Origin: CAYGWX01 sp964353855 [NCBI: uncultured bacterium]
GTDB taxonomy: Bacteria > Edwardsbacteria > CAYGWX01
DNA: 15,309 nucleotides
Direction of reading: 5' to 3'
Assembly: GCA_964353855.1 (NCBI GenBank)
Contig: CAYGWX010000061.1
Location: 1-15,309 of the forward strand
Part shown: positions 1 through 7,731 of the stretch, piece by piece
Layout: every line of letters begins with the position of its first letter
Numbering within the stretch: position 1 is the stretch's first letter
Notes under the pieces: model-generated
The model's input: only the letters and a program-made list of their open reading frames with translations
The model's database searches: none
What the model was told of the DNA's origin: nothing
Translations under genes and position numbers: made by a program

Positions 1-373
<373 letters not shown>

Positions 374-553
374 TATTTACTGACGCAAGCCCTTTGGTCC
401 GCCCGAGGTGCTTGGGCTCCAGATTTATTTCCTATGCAGTTTGACATTGCGGTTCCGAGCGTGGGGAGCGGCGAGGTTTTCCTTTCGCTCAAAAGAGAAA
501 TCTCCTTCTTGTGGTGTGCTCCGTTCCGCGAGCTTGAGAACCGCTTATAATTT
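374..553 (+). other. 23S-5S internal transcribed spacer
   Basis: These ~180 nt separate the two rRNA genes. I find no tRNA: there is no cloverleaf and no GGTTCRA-type T-arm in context. A TATAAT lies at 546-551, only 3 nt before the 5S gene, and has no -35 at a proper distance. A TTGACA at 441-446 has no -10 partner. GAGGTTTT near 473-480 can pair with GAAATCTC near 507-514 and may be an RNase processing stem. Confidence 0.7.
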
Positions 554-673
<120 letters not shown>

Positions 674-682
674 TTTTTGATC

Positions 683-722
683 AAGAGGGCTCGTTCTGGA
701 CCATTCAGAGCGAGCCTTCTTC
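683..722 (+). terminator. rRNA operon hairpin terminator
   Basis: A 16-bp stem pairs 683-698 with 706-721 and has only two G-U pairs. The loop is 7 nt (699-705). The 3' arm ends in TTCTT rather than a long T tract. It lies 10 nt after the 5S 3' end and before the next coding region, so it most likely ends the rRNA transcript. Confidence 0.8.
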
Positions 723-776
723 GATGTCCCGGGGAGATGAATCGAAATTAAGTTGAGTAACTACAAGGATAAAACC

Positions 777-1499
777 ATGAAGAAAACGGTATTTTTTCTA
801 GTCTTGGGGCTTTTGCTCACAGGAGGTTCCGCGATGGCGAAGACGAAGGTGACTTGGTACGGACAGGCGTTCATTGCAGTGGAGGCGGGTGACGGAAAGC
901 GGATGGTGGTGGACCCCTTCGACCAGTCGTTTCTGAAATACCCTCTGCCCAAGGGGCTCACTGCGGACGTTCTCCTGGTGACCCACGAGCACGGGGATCA
1001 CAACAACGTGGGTTTGATCGAAGGGACCCCCTTCATTCTCCGCAGCGAGAAGGGCGTGGGCACGTTCACGAAGAACGGCATCAAGGTCGTGGGCACAGCC
1101 GTGTTCCACGACGACAAGCAGGGGAAACAGCGGGGCAAGAACACGGTCTACACGTTCACCGTGGACGGCATCAAGTTCTGCCACGTGGGGGACCTGGGGC
1201 ATACCCTCTCACCGGAGCAGGCCAAGAGCATCGGAGCCGTGGACGTGCTCTTTGTGCCGGTGGGCGGGTTCTTCACCCTGGACCCCTCCAAGGTGGACCA
1301 GGTGATCAAGGCCCTCTCTCCGAAGATCGTGGTCCCGATGCACTACAAGACGGGCTACACCCCGGACCTTCCGATCCAGGGGCCGGAGGCGTTTTTGAAG
1401 AACGAGAAGAACGTGAAGAAGCTGGGCTCGGCGAGCTTCGAGATCACCAAGGAATCCCTGCCCAAAGACCGGGAAGTCTGGGTCCTGGAAGTCAAGTAG
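777..1499 (+). CDS. Exported metallo-beta-lactamase-fold hydrolase (UlaG/UPF0173-like)
   Basis: A 240-aa protein of the metallo-beta-lactamase superfamily, in the UlaG-like/UPF0173 branch that lacks the full glyoxalase II insertions. The metal motif THEHGDH gives H70, H72, D74 and H75. Further probable ligands are H111 or H136, D139 in HVGDLGH, and H189 in PMHYKT. Residues 1-21 form a signal peptide (KK, a hydrophobic LVLGLLL core, and SAMA just before KTK), so the enzyme is probably periplasmic or extracellular, whereas most relatives are cytoplasmic. I chose ATG 777 over an in-frame TTG at 753 because AAGGAT at 765-770 is a ribosome site and the signal peptide then starts correctly. No promoter is obvious in the 55 bp after the rRNA terminator. 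The substrate cannot be told from the sequence. Confidence 0.88.
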   Translation: MKKTVFFLVLGLLLTGGSAMAKTKVTWYGQAFIAVEAGDGKRMVVDPFDQSFLKYPLPKGLTADVLLVTHEHGDHNNVGLIEGTPFILRSEKGVGTFTKNGIKVVGTAVFHDDKQGKQRGKNTVYTFTVDGIKFCHVGDLGHTLSPEQAKSIGAVDVLFVPVGGFFTLDPSKVDQVIKALSPKIVVPMHYKTGYTPDLPIQGPEAFLKNEKNVKKLGSASFEITKESLPKDREVWVLEVK

Positions 1500-1521
1500 C
1501 ACCGGCATCCTTCCGGAGCAG

Positions 1522-1547
1522 GGGCGCACAGCCGTGCGCCCTTTTTT
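1522..1547 (+). terminator. Rho-independent terminator after the MBL-fold gene
   Basis: An 8-bp perfect stem, GGGCGCAC (1522-1529) with GTGCGCCC (1534-1541), has a 4-nt loop and is followed directly by six T (1542-1547). It lies 23 nt after the stop codon. This is a textbook intrinsic terminator and separates the hydrolase from tldD. Confidence 0.92.
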
Positions 1548-1565
1548 AATTCGCCCTTGCGATCC

Positions 1566-1594
1566 TTGACTTTGCTCTTTGGGTATGATATTAT
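1566..1594 (+). promoter_or_regulatory. Sigma70-like promoter for tldD-pmbA
   Basis: TTGACT (1566-1571) and TATTAT (1589-1594) are separated by exactly 17 nt. The site lies between the upstream terminator and the tldD ribosome site, in a locally AT-rich stretch, and leaves a leader of about 25 nt. Confidence 0.75.
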
Positions 1595-1626
1595 TGTGCT
1601 TTCCCTGCAATCATTGAGGAGGAGGA

Positions 1627-3081
1627 TTGGAGAAAATAATAAAAGACCTGGCCCAGGAAGCCCTGGATGCGGCGCTGATTGCCGGAGCCGCGTACGCCGA
1701 TGTGCGGTTCCTCCGGATGAAGCGCCAGAACCTCCAGACCGAGGACGTGCGGGTCTCCGGCATCAGCGACTCCGAGGAGTTCGGGTTCGGCGTCCGCGCG
1801 ATCGCCAAGGGAGCCTGGGGGTTCGCCGGGAGCGGGATCGTTACCAAGCAGGAGGTCCAGAAAGTGGCCCGCCAGGCCGTGGCTATCGCCAAGGCCAGTG
1901 CCACGGCCATGAAGAAGCCGGTCAGCCTGGTGCCCGAGCCCAAGCGGGTGGCTTCGTTCAGGACGCCCTATGCGATCGACCCCTTCACGGTGGGGATCGG
2001 TCAGAAGGTGGGTCTCCTTCTGGAGATCAACCGCGAGCTCTTGAAGAACCCCGGGGTCAAGAAGGCCGAGGGATTCATGATCTTCAAGAAGGATGAGCGT
2101 CTGTTCGGCTCCAGCGAAGGCTCGCTCCTGGAGAGCGAAGTCGTGACCTCGGCGGTGGGCTACCAGGCTACGGCGGTCGGGGAAGGGGATGCCAAGGTGC
2201 GGACCTATTATCCCCCGCCGATGACCAAGGGGTATGAGCATATCAATGCCCAAGATCTCCTGGCGAACGCCCAGCGGGTGGCCGACCAGGCCGTCCAGCA
2301 CCTCCACGCCAGGGAGTGCGAGGAGGGGAAGAAGACCCTGATCCTGGACCCCCAGAACCTGGCCCTGACCATCCACGAGTCCGTGGGTCACGCCACGGAA
2401 CTGGACCGGGTCCTGGGCTACGAGGAGTCCCTGGCCGGGCGCAGCTTCGCCACGCCGAACCATTTGAACCACCTGGAGTACGGCTCTCCCCAGGTCAGCT
2501 TCGTGGCCGACAACACGCTGGTCCACGGCCTGGCCACCCACGGGTTCGACGACGATGGGGTGGAGAACCAGAAGTGGTTCATCGTCGAGGAGGGATTGTT
2601 CAAAGGCTACTCCACCAGCCGGGAGGTGGCCGGAGAGATCGGCTGGAACCGCTCCACCGGCGGGTGCCGCGCCGACCACTGGGGCTCGATCCCCATCGTG
2701 CGCATCCCCAACCTGTCCCTGTCCCCGGGAAAGAAGCCCCTCAGCCTGGATGAGATGATCGCGGACACCCGGGACGGCATCCTGATCGAAGGCCGGGGGA
2801 GCTTCTCCATCGACCAGATGCGCTGCAACTTCCAGTTCGGCGGGAACGCCTTCTGGGAGGTGAAGGACGGGAAGATCACCCAGATGCTCAAGAACGTTAC
2901 CTACCAGTCCATGACCACGGAGTTCTGGAACTCCTGCGACGCGGTGGCCGACGAGCGCTTCTGGGTCCAGGACGGGATCATGAACTGCGGCAAGGGGGAC
3001 CCGATGCAGGTCTCCCAGATGACCCACGGCGCTTCGCCGGCGCGCTTCCGCAACATCACGGTGAGGAGGGGACGGGCATGA
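1627..3081 (+). CDS. tldD: TldD metalloprotease subunit
   Basis: A 484-aa protein of peptidase family U62. TldD is the catalytic subunit of the TldD-PmbA(TldE) protease, a cytosolic zinc protease that degrades unfolded peptides and, in enterobacteria, matures microcin B17 and turns over the CcdA antitoxin. The zinc motif HESVGH lies at H250-E251...H255, and C454 in NCGKGDP is the expected extra zinc ligand near the C-terminus. The family signature around IVRIPNLSLSPG and EMIADTRDGI is also present. Start: a purine-rich GAGGAGGAGGA (1616-1626) runs straight into TTG 1627, which gives the normal N-terminus and family length; the next Met is past residue 30. The gene overlaps pmbA by 4 nt (ATGA), so the two are translationally coupled. 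Confidence 0.96.
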   Translation: MEKIIKDLAQEALDAALIAGAAYADVRFLRMKRQNLQTEDVRVSGISDSEEFGFGVRAIAKGAWGFAGSGIVTKQEVQKVARQAVAIAKASATAMKKPVSLVPEPKRVASFRTPYAIDPFTVGIGQKVGLLLEINRELLKNPGVKKAEGFMIFKKDERLFGSSEGSLLESEVVTSAVGYQATAVGEGDAKVRTYYPPPMTKGYEHINAQDLLANAQRVADQAVQHLHARECEEGKKTLILDPQNLALTIHESVGHATELDRVLGYEESLAGRSFATPNHLNHLEYGSPQVSFVADNTLVHGLATHGFDDDGVENQKWFIVEEGLFKGYSTSREVAGEIGWNRSTGGCRADHWGSIPIVRIPNLSLSPGKKPLSLDEMIADTRDGILIEGRGSFSIDQMRCNFQFGGNAFWEVKDGKITQMLKNVTYQSMTTEFWNSCDAVADERFWVQDGIMNCGKGDPMQVSQMTHGASPARFRNITVRRGRA

Positions 3082-4400
3082 GAAAAGACGACGCGCAGGC
3101 CATCATCGCCAAGGCCCTGGCCCTGGCCAGGGCCGAGCACTGCGAGGTCACGCTGACCGGCGAAAACAGCGCCTCCACCCGGTTCTCCAACAACGCCATC
3201 ACCCAGAACATCGCCAAGGCCAACGCCGGGCTCACCGTGCTCTCGGCCTTCGGGCAGAAGAAGGGCAAGGCCGCGACCAACGACTTCTCGGAGGAAGGCA
3301 TCGCCTCCTGCGTCCGGCGGGCCGAGGAGATCGCCCGGGCCTCGGAGCCGGACACGGAGTACCTGCAGCCGGTCTCCCAGCCTTCGTACAAGGACGTGAA
3401 GGCCCATTTTCCTGCCACGGAGGCCGCGACCCCGGAGGAACGGGCCGGGGCGGTCCACGAGGCCTGCACCTTGTGCGAGAAGGCGGGGTTGAATCTGGCC
3501 GGCAGCTTCGCCACCGAAGCCGGCTTCGTGGCGGTCGGGAACTCTCGGGGCCTGTTCGGTTTTTGGCCTTACAGCGACGCCCGTTACATCAGCACGGTGC
3601 TCACCGGGGATTCCTCCGGCTGGGCGGAGTCCGTGTCCAACGACGTGGCCCAGGTAAACCCCCTGGCCGCGACCGGGATCGCTAAACAGAAGGCCGAGGC
3701 GGCCCGGAACCCCGTGGAAGTGCAGCCGGGGAAGTACACGGTCATCCTGGAGCCCGCGGCCGCGGCCGAGATGATCCTGTTCATGCTTTTCTCCATGGAC
3801 GCCAAGGCCGCGCACGAGGGCCGGAACGGGTTCGCGGGCCGGGAGAACACGCCAGTCGCCTCCCCGCTCATCACGCTCCGGAACCAGGCGGACCATCCCT
3901 GCTGCCCGGGGGCGCCGTTCAATATCGGGAACTGGGAATGGGTCCTGCCGGTGACCGGCGGAATGCCGGTCCCGGACACGGTCTGGATCGAGAAGGGGGT
4001 CTTGAAGACCCTGATGTATTCCCGGTTCTGGGCCGATAAAACCGGCCACGCCTATACCGGCATGCCCTCGAACCTCATCCTCCTGGGCGGGGACGCCTCC
4101 CTGGAGGATCTCGTCGCCTCCGTGGACGACGGGCTCCTGGTGACCCGGTTCTGGTACATCCGCTATGTGGACCCGATGACCATGCTCTTTACGGGCATGA
4201 CCCGGGACGGGCTTTTCAGGATCGAGAAGGGAAAGGTCACGCACGGGGTGAAGAACCTGCGCTTCAACGAGAGCCCTCTCGCCATGCTCAGGAACACCGT
4301 CAAAGTGGGGAAGGCCGTGCGTACGGGGATCGGCCTGCCCAACCTCACCCCGCCTCTGTTGGTCAAGGACTTCACCTTCACCAGCGGGACGAGTTTCTAA
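3078..4400 (+). CDS. pmbA: TldE/PmbA protease subunit
   Basis: A 440-aa protein, the non-catalytic partner of TldD in peptidase family U62. It has the same overall fold as TldD but no HExxxH, as expected for TldE/PmbA. Family features include the N-terminal RFSNNAITQNI stretch, the central PGKYTVILEPAAAAEMI segment and the conserved C-terminal TGMTRDGLFRIEKGKVTHGVKNLRFNES-type region, where substrates are threaded. The start ATG 3078 overlaps the tldD stop in ATGA, and a GAGGAGGGG ribosome site lies at 3063-3071 inside the tldD end. I see no natural-product precursor gene next to the pair, so a general proteolytic role is the simpler reading. Confidence 0.94.
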   Translation: MRKDDAQAIIAKALALARAEHCEVTLTGENSASTRFSNNAITQNIAKANAGLTVLSAFGQKKGKAATNDFSEEGIASCVRRAEEIARASEPDTEYLQPVSQPSYKDVKAHFPATEAATPEERAGAVHEACTLCEKAGLNLAGSFATEAGFVAVGNSRGLFGFWPYSDARYISTVLTGDSSGWAESVSNDVAQVNPLAATGIAKQKAEAARNPVEVQPGKYTVILEPAAAAEMILFMLFSMDAKAAHEGRNGFAGRENTPVASPLITLRNQADHPCCPGAPFNIGNWEWVLPVTGGMPVPDTVWIEKGVLKTLMYSRFWADKTGHAYTGMPSNLILLGGDASLEDLVASVDDGLLVTRFWYIRYVDPMTMLFTGMTRDGLFRIEKGKVTHGVKNLRFNESPLAMLRNTVKVGKAVRTGIGLPNLTPPLLVKDFTFTSGTSF

Positions 4401-4408
4401 CCTGTAGT

Positions 4409-4466
4409 GCCCCGATCTATAGGGGCTGTATCGCGGGCATTCTGCCCGCGTAGCCGTGCCAAGGCA
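4409..4466 (+). repeat. Three tandem hairpins (intergenic palindromic element)
   Basis: Three inverted repeats follow each other: GCCCC/GGGGC (4409-4413 with 4422-4426), CGCGGGCA/TGCCCGCG (4432-4439 with 4443-4450, 3-nt loop) and TGCC/GGCA (4457-4460 with 4463-4466). There is no T tract, so a classic intrinsic terminator is unlikely. The structure could be a small palindromic repeat element or an mRNA-stabilising structure between pmbA and the next gene. Confidence 0.55.
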
Positions 4467-4494
4467 GAGGGACCTAAGGAAGGAGGGATTCAAG

Positions 4495-5826
4495 ATGAAA
4501 ATGATGACACTTCTTTCGGCGGGGCTTCTCCTCGCAGGGGCGTCCCTTGCGCACGCCCAGTGGACCATTCAGTTGGTGGACTCCACGGCAGGGGTGTATC
4601 CCTGCATCAAACTGGATCGCTTGGGATATCCCCATATAGGGTATTCCAGGTACTATTACCGAGATGTTGAGCGTTATGCTCGGTGGGATGGGTCCCGGTG
4701 GCTCACGGAGACCGTTGACTCTTCTTCAAGCGATATGGGGATTTGGGGATCGCTCGATCTGGATTCCTTAGATCGGCCCCATTTAGCCTATCTGCAACTT
4801 GTGGGTAGTAACTACGGGTACCTTCGTTATGCCTTCTGGAACGGCAGCCAGTGGGTCAAGGCTACCGTGGACACGAACGACGATCCCTATGATGCCGCGA
4901 ACATCGTGGTGGACAGGCTTGGAGGGGTTCATTTCGCTTGCCACTGGACGAGCCAGCCCTATATGAAATACATGTACTGGAACGGGAGCCAGTGGTGGAA
5001 GCAGATCGTGGACAGCACTTCCTCCGGCGACGCCTCGGGTTTGGCCTTGGACTCTTTAAGGCGTTCCCATCTGAGCTGTTTTACTTACCTCAACGGCGGG
5101 GATCCCCTCTACTGCTTTTGGGACGGCTCGCGTTGGGTGAAACGCTCCCACAATGACCCGAGCCCTTCGGGCGCCGTCTCCTCCATTGCTTTAGATCAAG
5201 CAGGGGCTCCCCACATCCTTTACCTGGTTGGTCTCAATCCCTATAAAACGAAATACATGCGTTGGAACGGCACGGATTGGGATACCTCGACTATAGCCGA
5301 CTCGGCCTATTGTGGCACTTCCGGCCTGGTTTTGGATGCCGACGGATGGCCTCATGTAGCCTACGCGGTCAGCCGTGGGAGCAGCCGATATAGAATCGAG
5401 TACGCCCGATGGTCCGGGGCTTCTTGGATAAAAGAGGTCGTGGACACGAGCGGGTTTGATCCTTTTCCGTCCCTGGCTCGGGATGCTTCTGGGAGAATTT
5501 GGGTTGCTTATGGAGACTGGGACGAATTGAAGGTCGCCTATCGCCTTCCTAGCGGGACTGAACAAGAGCTTAACTCTTTGTCCTTAAAGCTTCAGGGGCT
5601 ATATTATAGAGGGAAAACGGTCAGTTTCTCTTTGAGCAAACCCTCCTGGGCTGAGCTTACGGCTTACGACATCTTGGGTCGGAAGGCATCAACCTTGTAC
5701 AGAGGCGGGGCTTCTTCGGGTGAGACGAAGCTGGCCTTTCCTGCCCGCCTGCCGAGCGGGGTGTATTTCTTGAGGCTGACGACAGGGGAAGGAAGCTTAA
5801 CACGCAAGATGGTCTGGCTGCGTTGA
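4495..5826 (+). CDS. Secreted seven-bladed beta-propeller protein with T9SS-type C-terminal sorting domain
   Basis: A 443-aa exported protein. Residues 1-21 are a signal peptide ending in AHA before QW. Residues ~23-355 hold seven degenerate repeats of ~45-50 aa with the pattern LxLDxxGxPHxAY...YxRWxGSxWxxxxVDS. The last repeat lacks the WxxxxVDS strand while the mature N-terminus supplies it (QWTIQLVDST), which suggests a propeller closed by its ends. Residues ~359-443 resemble the type A sorting domain of T9SS cargo: AYDILGRK, LPSGVYFLRL, then TRKMVWLR at the end. The protein is probably surface-bound or secreted; its ligand is unknown. AAGGAGG at 4480-4486 lies 8 nt before ATG 4495. Third codon positions are much richer in A/T than in neighbouring genes, which hints at separate ancestry or weak codon selection. 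Confidence 0.85.
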   Translation: MKMMTLLSAGLLLAGASLAHAQWTIQLVDSTAGVYPCIKLDRLGYPHIGYSRYYYRDVERYARWDGSRWLTETVDSSSSDMGIWGSLDLDSLDRPHLAYLQLVGSNYGYLRYAFWNGSQWVKATVDTNDDPYDAANIVVDRLGGVHFACHWTSQPYMKYMYWNGSQWWKQIVDSTSSGDASGLALDSLRRSHLSCFTYLNGGDPLYCFWDGSRWVKRSHNDPSPSGAVSSIALDQAGAPHILYLVGLNPYKTKYMRWNGTDWDTSTIADSAYCGTSGLVLDADGWPHVAYAVSRGSSRYRIEYARWSGASWIKEVVDTSGFDPFPSLARDASGRIWVAYGDWDELKVAYRLPSGTEQELNSLSLKLQGLYYRGKTVSFSLSKPSWAELTAYDILGRKASTLYRGGASSGETKLAFPARLPSGVYFLRLTTGEGSLTRKMVWLR

Positions 5827-5854
5827 TGCAGGATAGCCGATAGCGCTGTTGGGA

Positions 5855-5884
5855 GGGCCGCCCGAAGGGCGGTCTTTTCTTTTG
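5855..5884 (+). terminator. Rho-independent terminator after the propeller gene
   Basis: The stem GGCCGCCC (5856-5863) pairs with GGGCGGTC (5867-5874) with one G-U pair and a GAA loop. TTTTCTTTT follows. It lies 29 nt after the stop codon. Confidence 0.9.
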
Positions 5885-5926
5885 GGGTTTTCAAATCGTC
5901 AAACCGGACCTACCCCCCTTGATTTC

Positions 5927-5932
5927 TATAAT
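5927..5932 (+). promoter_or_regulatory. Possible -10 box for the DinB-like gene
   Basis: A perfect TATAAT lies at 5927-5932 in an AT-rich stretch, 56 nt before the chosen start and after a terminator. No good -35 is present 16-18 nt upstream, so the promoter is weak or activator-dependent. Confidence 0.4.
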
Positions 5933-5987
5933 AAAATGGGTTATCCTTTATGAAGAGACTGACCACGAGACACAGGAGAATCTTTAC

Positions 5988-6707
5988 ATGGCTGTGAAAT
6001 TATACGTGGAGGTGGATGCCTCGGGCCATGCCATGGCCCATGCCCTGGACCTGGTAGGCTGCTTCGATTACGGCCTCTCCAAAGAGGAGGCCGTGGCCAA
6101 GATGCCGGAGACCATCCGGGAATACCTGGCCTGGACCCGCAGGCACGGAGAGCCCCTCACGGTGCTGGAGCCGGTCGCGGTGGAGGTCATGGAGACCGTG
6201 CGGGGGACCTGCCCGAGGCACACCGGGGACGCCGCGGCCCTGTTCAAGCCCGAGAGGCAGCCGGCCACGGATGAGATGATCGCGACCGCGATCCGGCGGA
6301 TGGGCTACGCCCGGGAGGACCTCCTGGAGCTGGTCCGTGGCCTTCCGGACAAGGTCATGGACTGGAAGCGGGAGGAGCGGATGCGCTCCATCCGCGAGAT
6401 TCTAACCCACGTGGCCCGCAACGACTGGCGGTACGTGACCCGCCTGACGGACGAGGACCCTCCGTCCAGCGATCCGCCCGGGGACGTGTTCCTCTATCTG
6501 AAACAGTACCGCGAGTCCGCGGTGAAGCGGCTGCTCGGCCTGCCGGAGAAACTCCGTGCCGGCGTGTACCATCCCAGGAAGAACACCGAGCATCCCGAGG
6601 AGCCGTGGAGCGCGAGGAAGGTCATCCGGAGGTATGTCGAGCACGAGCGCGAGCACATCGAGAACATCAAGAAGAGGCTAGTCGATTACAAGAGGCACCA
6701 GCGGTGA
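5988..6707 (+). CDS. HicB-like N-terminal domain fused to a DinB-like domain
   Basis: A 239-aa cytoplasmic protein with two parts. Residues 1-60 follow the partial RNase-H fold of HicB-type antitoxins: VEVDASGHAMAHALDLVGCF, then GLSKEEAVAKM and a helix ending REYLAW. Residues ~92-235 form a four-helix DinB/YfiT-like bundle with a likely metal triad of H141 (ILTHVARNDW), H219 and H223 (EHEREH). DinB-superfamily proteins are metal-dependent thiol transferases or hydrolases, or have no known function. No HicA toxin gene is adjacent, so this is probably not a working antitoxin. ATG 5988 was chosen because AGGAG at 5974-5978 precedes it and the HicB-like strand begins at once; an in-frame TTG at 5919 would add 23 unrelated residues that overlap the -10 box. 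Confidence 0.75.
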   Translation: MAVKLYVEVDASGHAMAHALDLVGCFDYGLSKEEAVAKMPETIREYLAWTRRHGEPLTVLEPVAVEVMETVRGTCPRHTGDAAALFKPERQPATDEMIATAIRRMGYAREDLLELVRGLPDKVMDWKREERMRSIREILTHVARNDWRYVTRLTDEDPPSSDPPGDVFLYLKQYRESAVKRLLGLPEKLRAGVYHPRKNTEHPEEPWSARKVIRRYVEHEREHIENIKKRLVDYKRHQR

Positions 6708-6748
6708 GGAGCTTCCTTGGCGGAATCACCTCCTGGCCATTGATCCGG

Positions 6749-6781
6749 GGCCTGTTTTCAGGCCGTTGGGTTTTACCAATG
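6749..6781 (+). terminator. Weak hairpin, possible terminator
   Basis: GGCCTG (6749-6754) and CAGGCC (6759-6764) pair across a TTTT loop and are followed by GTTGGGTTTT. The 6-bp stem and interrupted T tract make this a weak candidate. It lies between the DinB-like gene and the lipoprotein gene. Confidence 0.4.
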
Positions 6782-6818
6782 ATCAATTTGAAATTTTCAA
6801 TATTCAATTTTCAATGAT
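6780..6818 (+). repeat. AT-rich direct repeat stretch
   Basis: A 39-bp AT-rich island, unlike the flanking DNA, repeats TTTTCAAT-type units: AAATTTTCAA at 6791-6800 and CAATTTTCAATGAT at 6805-6818, with ATGATC before and after in related form. It holds the predicted start codon of the next gene and no ribosome site. Confidence 0.5.
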
Positions 6819-7731
6819 TCTTTCCCGCCTTGCCCCCCTGGTCAAAGGGTTCCTCCCGGCCGTCCTGCTGTTGGGGATGGCCGGGTGCCGCTTCCCCCTG
6901 GGCTCGGTGACCAAGGAGGGCAAGTCGCCGGCGAACCTGCCCGGGGGAGGGAGGATTTCAGGCACCGTGCTCCAGGGCTCTGCACCGGTAGCGAACGAGC
7001 GCATCCTCTCCCTGAACGAGGCCCTGGGGCAGTCGCCCGAGCAGTTCATCTACACGAACCAGGACCTCTGGAAGGGGATCGCGGTCTCGGACGAACGCGG
7101 GGCCTACGAGATCCTGGGCCTCTCCGGCGGGACCTATCACCTTCTGGCGGGTTTCGTGAACCCCTACGACAAGAAGGTCCAGCCCATCACCCTGGACCTG
7201 CCGGCCCGCAGGCTCAGGTTCCCTCAGGCGACGCTGGCCTCCAACGGGGAGGTGAGCCAGGACATCCAGGTCACCGAGGCCGTCCGCATCCTGGACCGTC
7301 CCGGAACGGACTCCCTGTGGACGGAGGGCAGGACCGTGGTCCTGCCGTACCTCTTTGCCTGGCGTCCGATCGGGATGGCCCCCTCGGCCTACATCGTGAT
7401 CATCCGCAAGGGGGCCGAGGTGCTCTGGCTCTACCCCTCCACCCGGATCCTGAGCGACCCCTTGACCTTCTTCACCTCGCAGTATTTCGGCGGAGGGCAG
7501 GGACTCACCCGGACCACCGTGACCCTGCCGAATGCCGAGACCGAGAAGGTCGGGGGGGAGCTCTACCCCAGCGACCGGCCCCGCATCACGGTCCTGGCGG
7601 TCACGGACCCCATCGGCATCATCCGCCCGGATACCCTGGACCCGCGCACCTGGCGCCTGACCTTCGACCCGGCGAACCTGCACGTGATGCCGAGCGAGCT
7701 GTTCGATGGCGACTTCAGGGTCGGACCGTGA
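6814..7731 (+). CDS. Outer-membrane lipoprotein with carboxypeptidase-regulatory-like domain
   Basis: A 305-aa predicted lipoprotein. The N-terminus has a hydrophobic segment (FLPAVLLLGM) ending in a MAGC lipobox with Cys25. Residues ~37-110 (GGRISGTVLQG... then AVSDERGAYEILGLSGGTYHLLAGF) match the carboxypeptidase-regulatory-like Ig fold, the same module found twice in the barrel/OmpA protein 2.3 kb downstream. The rest is beta-rich and not recognised. The start is uncertain: ATG 6814 gives a good signal peptide but has no visible ribosome site and sits in an AT-rich repeat; TTG 6766 is an in-frame alternative. The stop overlaps the next start (GTGA). As the first gene of the envelope cluster it may help assemble or anchor the barrel protein. 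Confidence 0.7.
   Translation: MILSRLAPLVKGFLPAVLLLGMAGCRFPLGSVTKEGKSPANLPGGGRISGTVLQGSAPVANERILSLNEALGQSPEQFIYTNQDLWKGIAVSDERGAYEILGLSGGTYHLLAGFVNPYDKKVQPITLDLPARRLRFPQATLASNGEVSQDIQVTEAVRILDRPGTDSLWTEGRTVVLPYLFAWRPIGMAPSAYIVIIRKGAEVLWLYPSTRILSDPLTFFTSQYFGGGQGLTRTTVTLPNAETEKVGGELYPSDRPRITVLAVTDPIGIIRPDTLDPRTWRLTFDPANLHVMPSELFDGDFRVGP

Noticed and set aside
546-551. TATAAT box just before the 5S rRNA gene
   Set aside because: No -35 lies 16-18 nt upstream and the box is only 3 nt from the 5S start. The 5S RNA is almost certainly processed from the rRNA operon transcript.
1591-3027. Long minus-strand open frame opposite tldD (and similar ones opposite other genes)
   Set aside because: Low-complexity antisense frames typical of GC-rich coding DNA. 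The sense strand holds conserved, motif-bearing proteins.
1627-4400. RiPP biosynthesis cluster built on TldD/PmbA
   Set aside because: No precursor peptide or modification enzyme is visible nearby. TldD-PmbA is widespread as a general protease.
4495-5826. Sialidase with Asp-box repeats
   Set aside because: The repeats lack the SxDxGxTW Asp-box; they follow LDxxGxPHxAY...RWxGSxW instead.
5988-6200. HicAB toxin-antitoxin locus
   Set aside because: Only the HicB-like part is present, fused to a DinB-like domain. No small HicA-type frame lies next to it.
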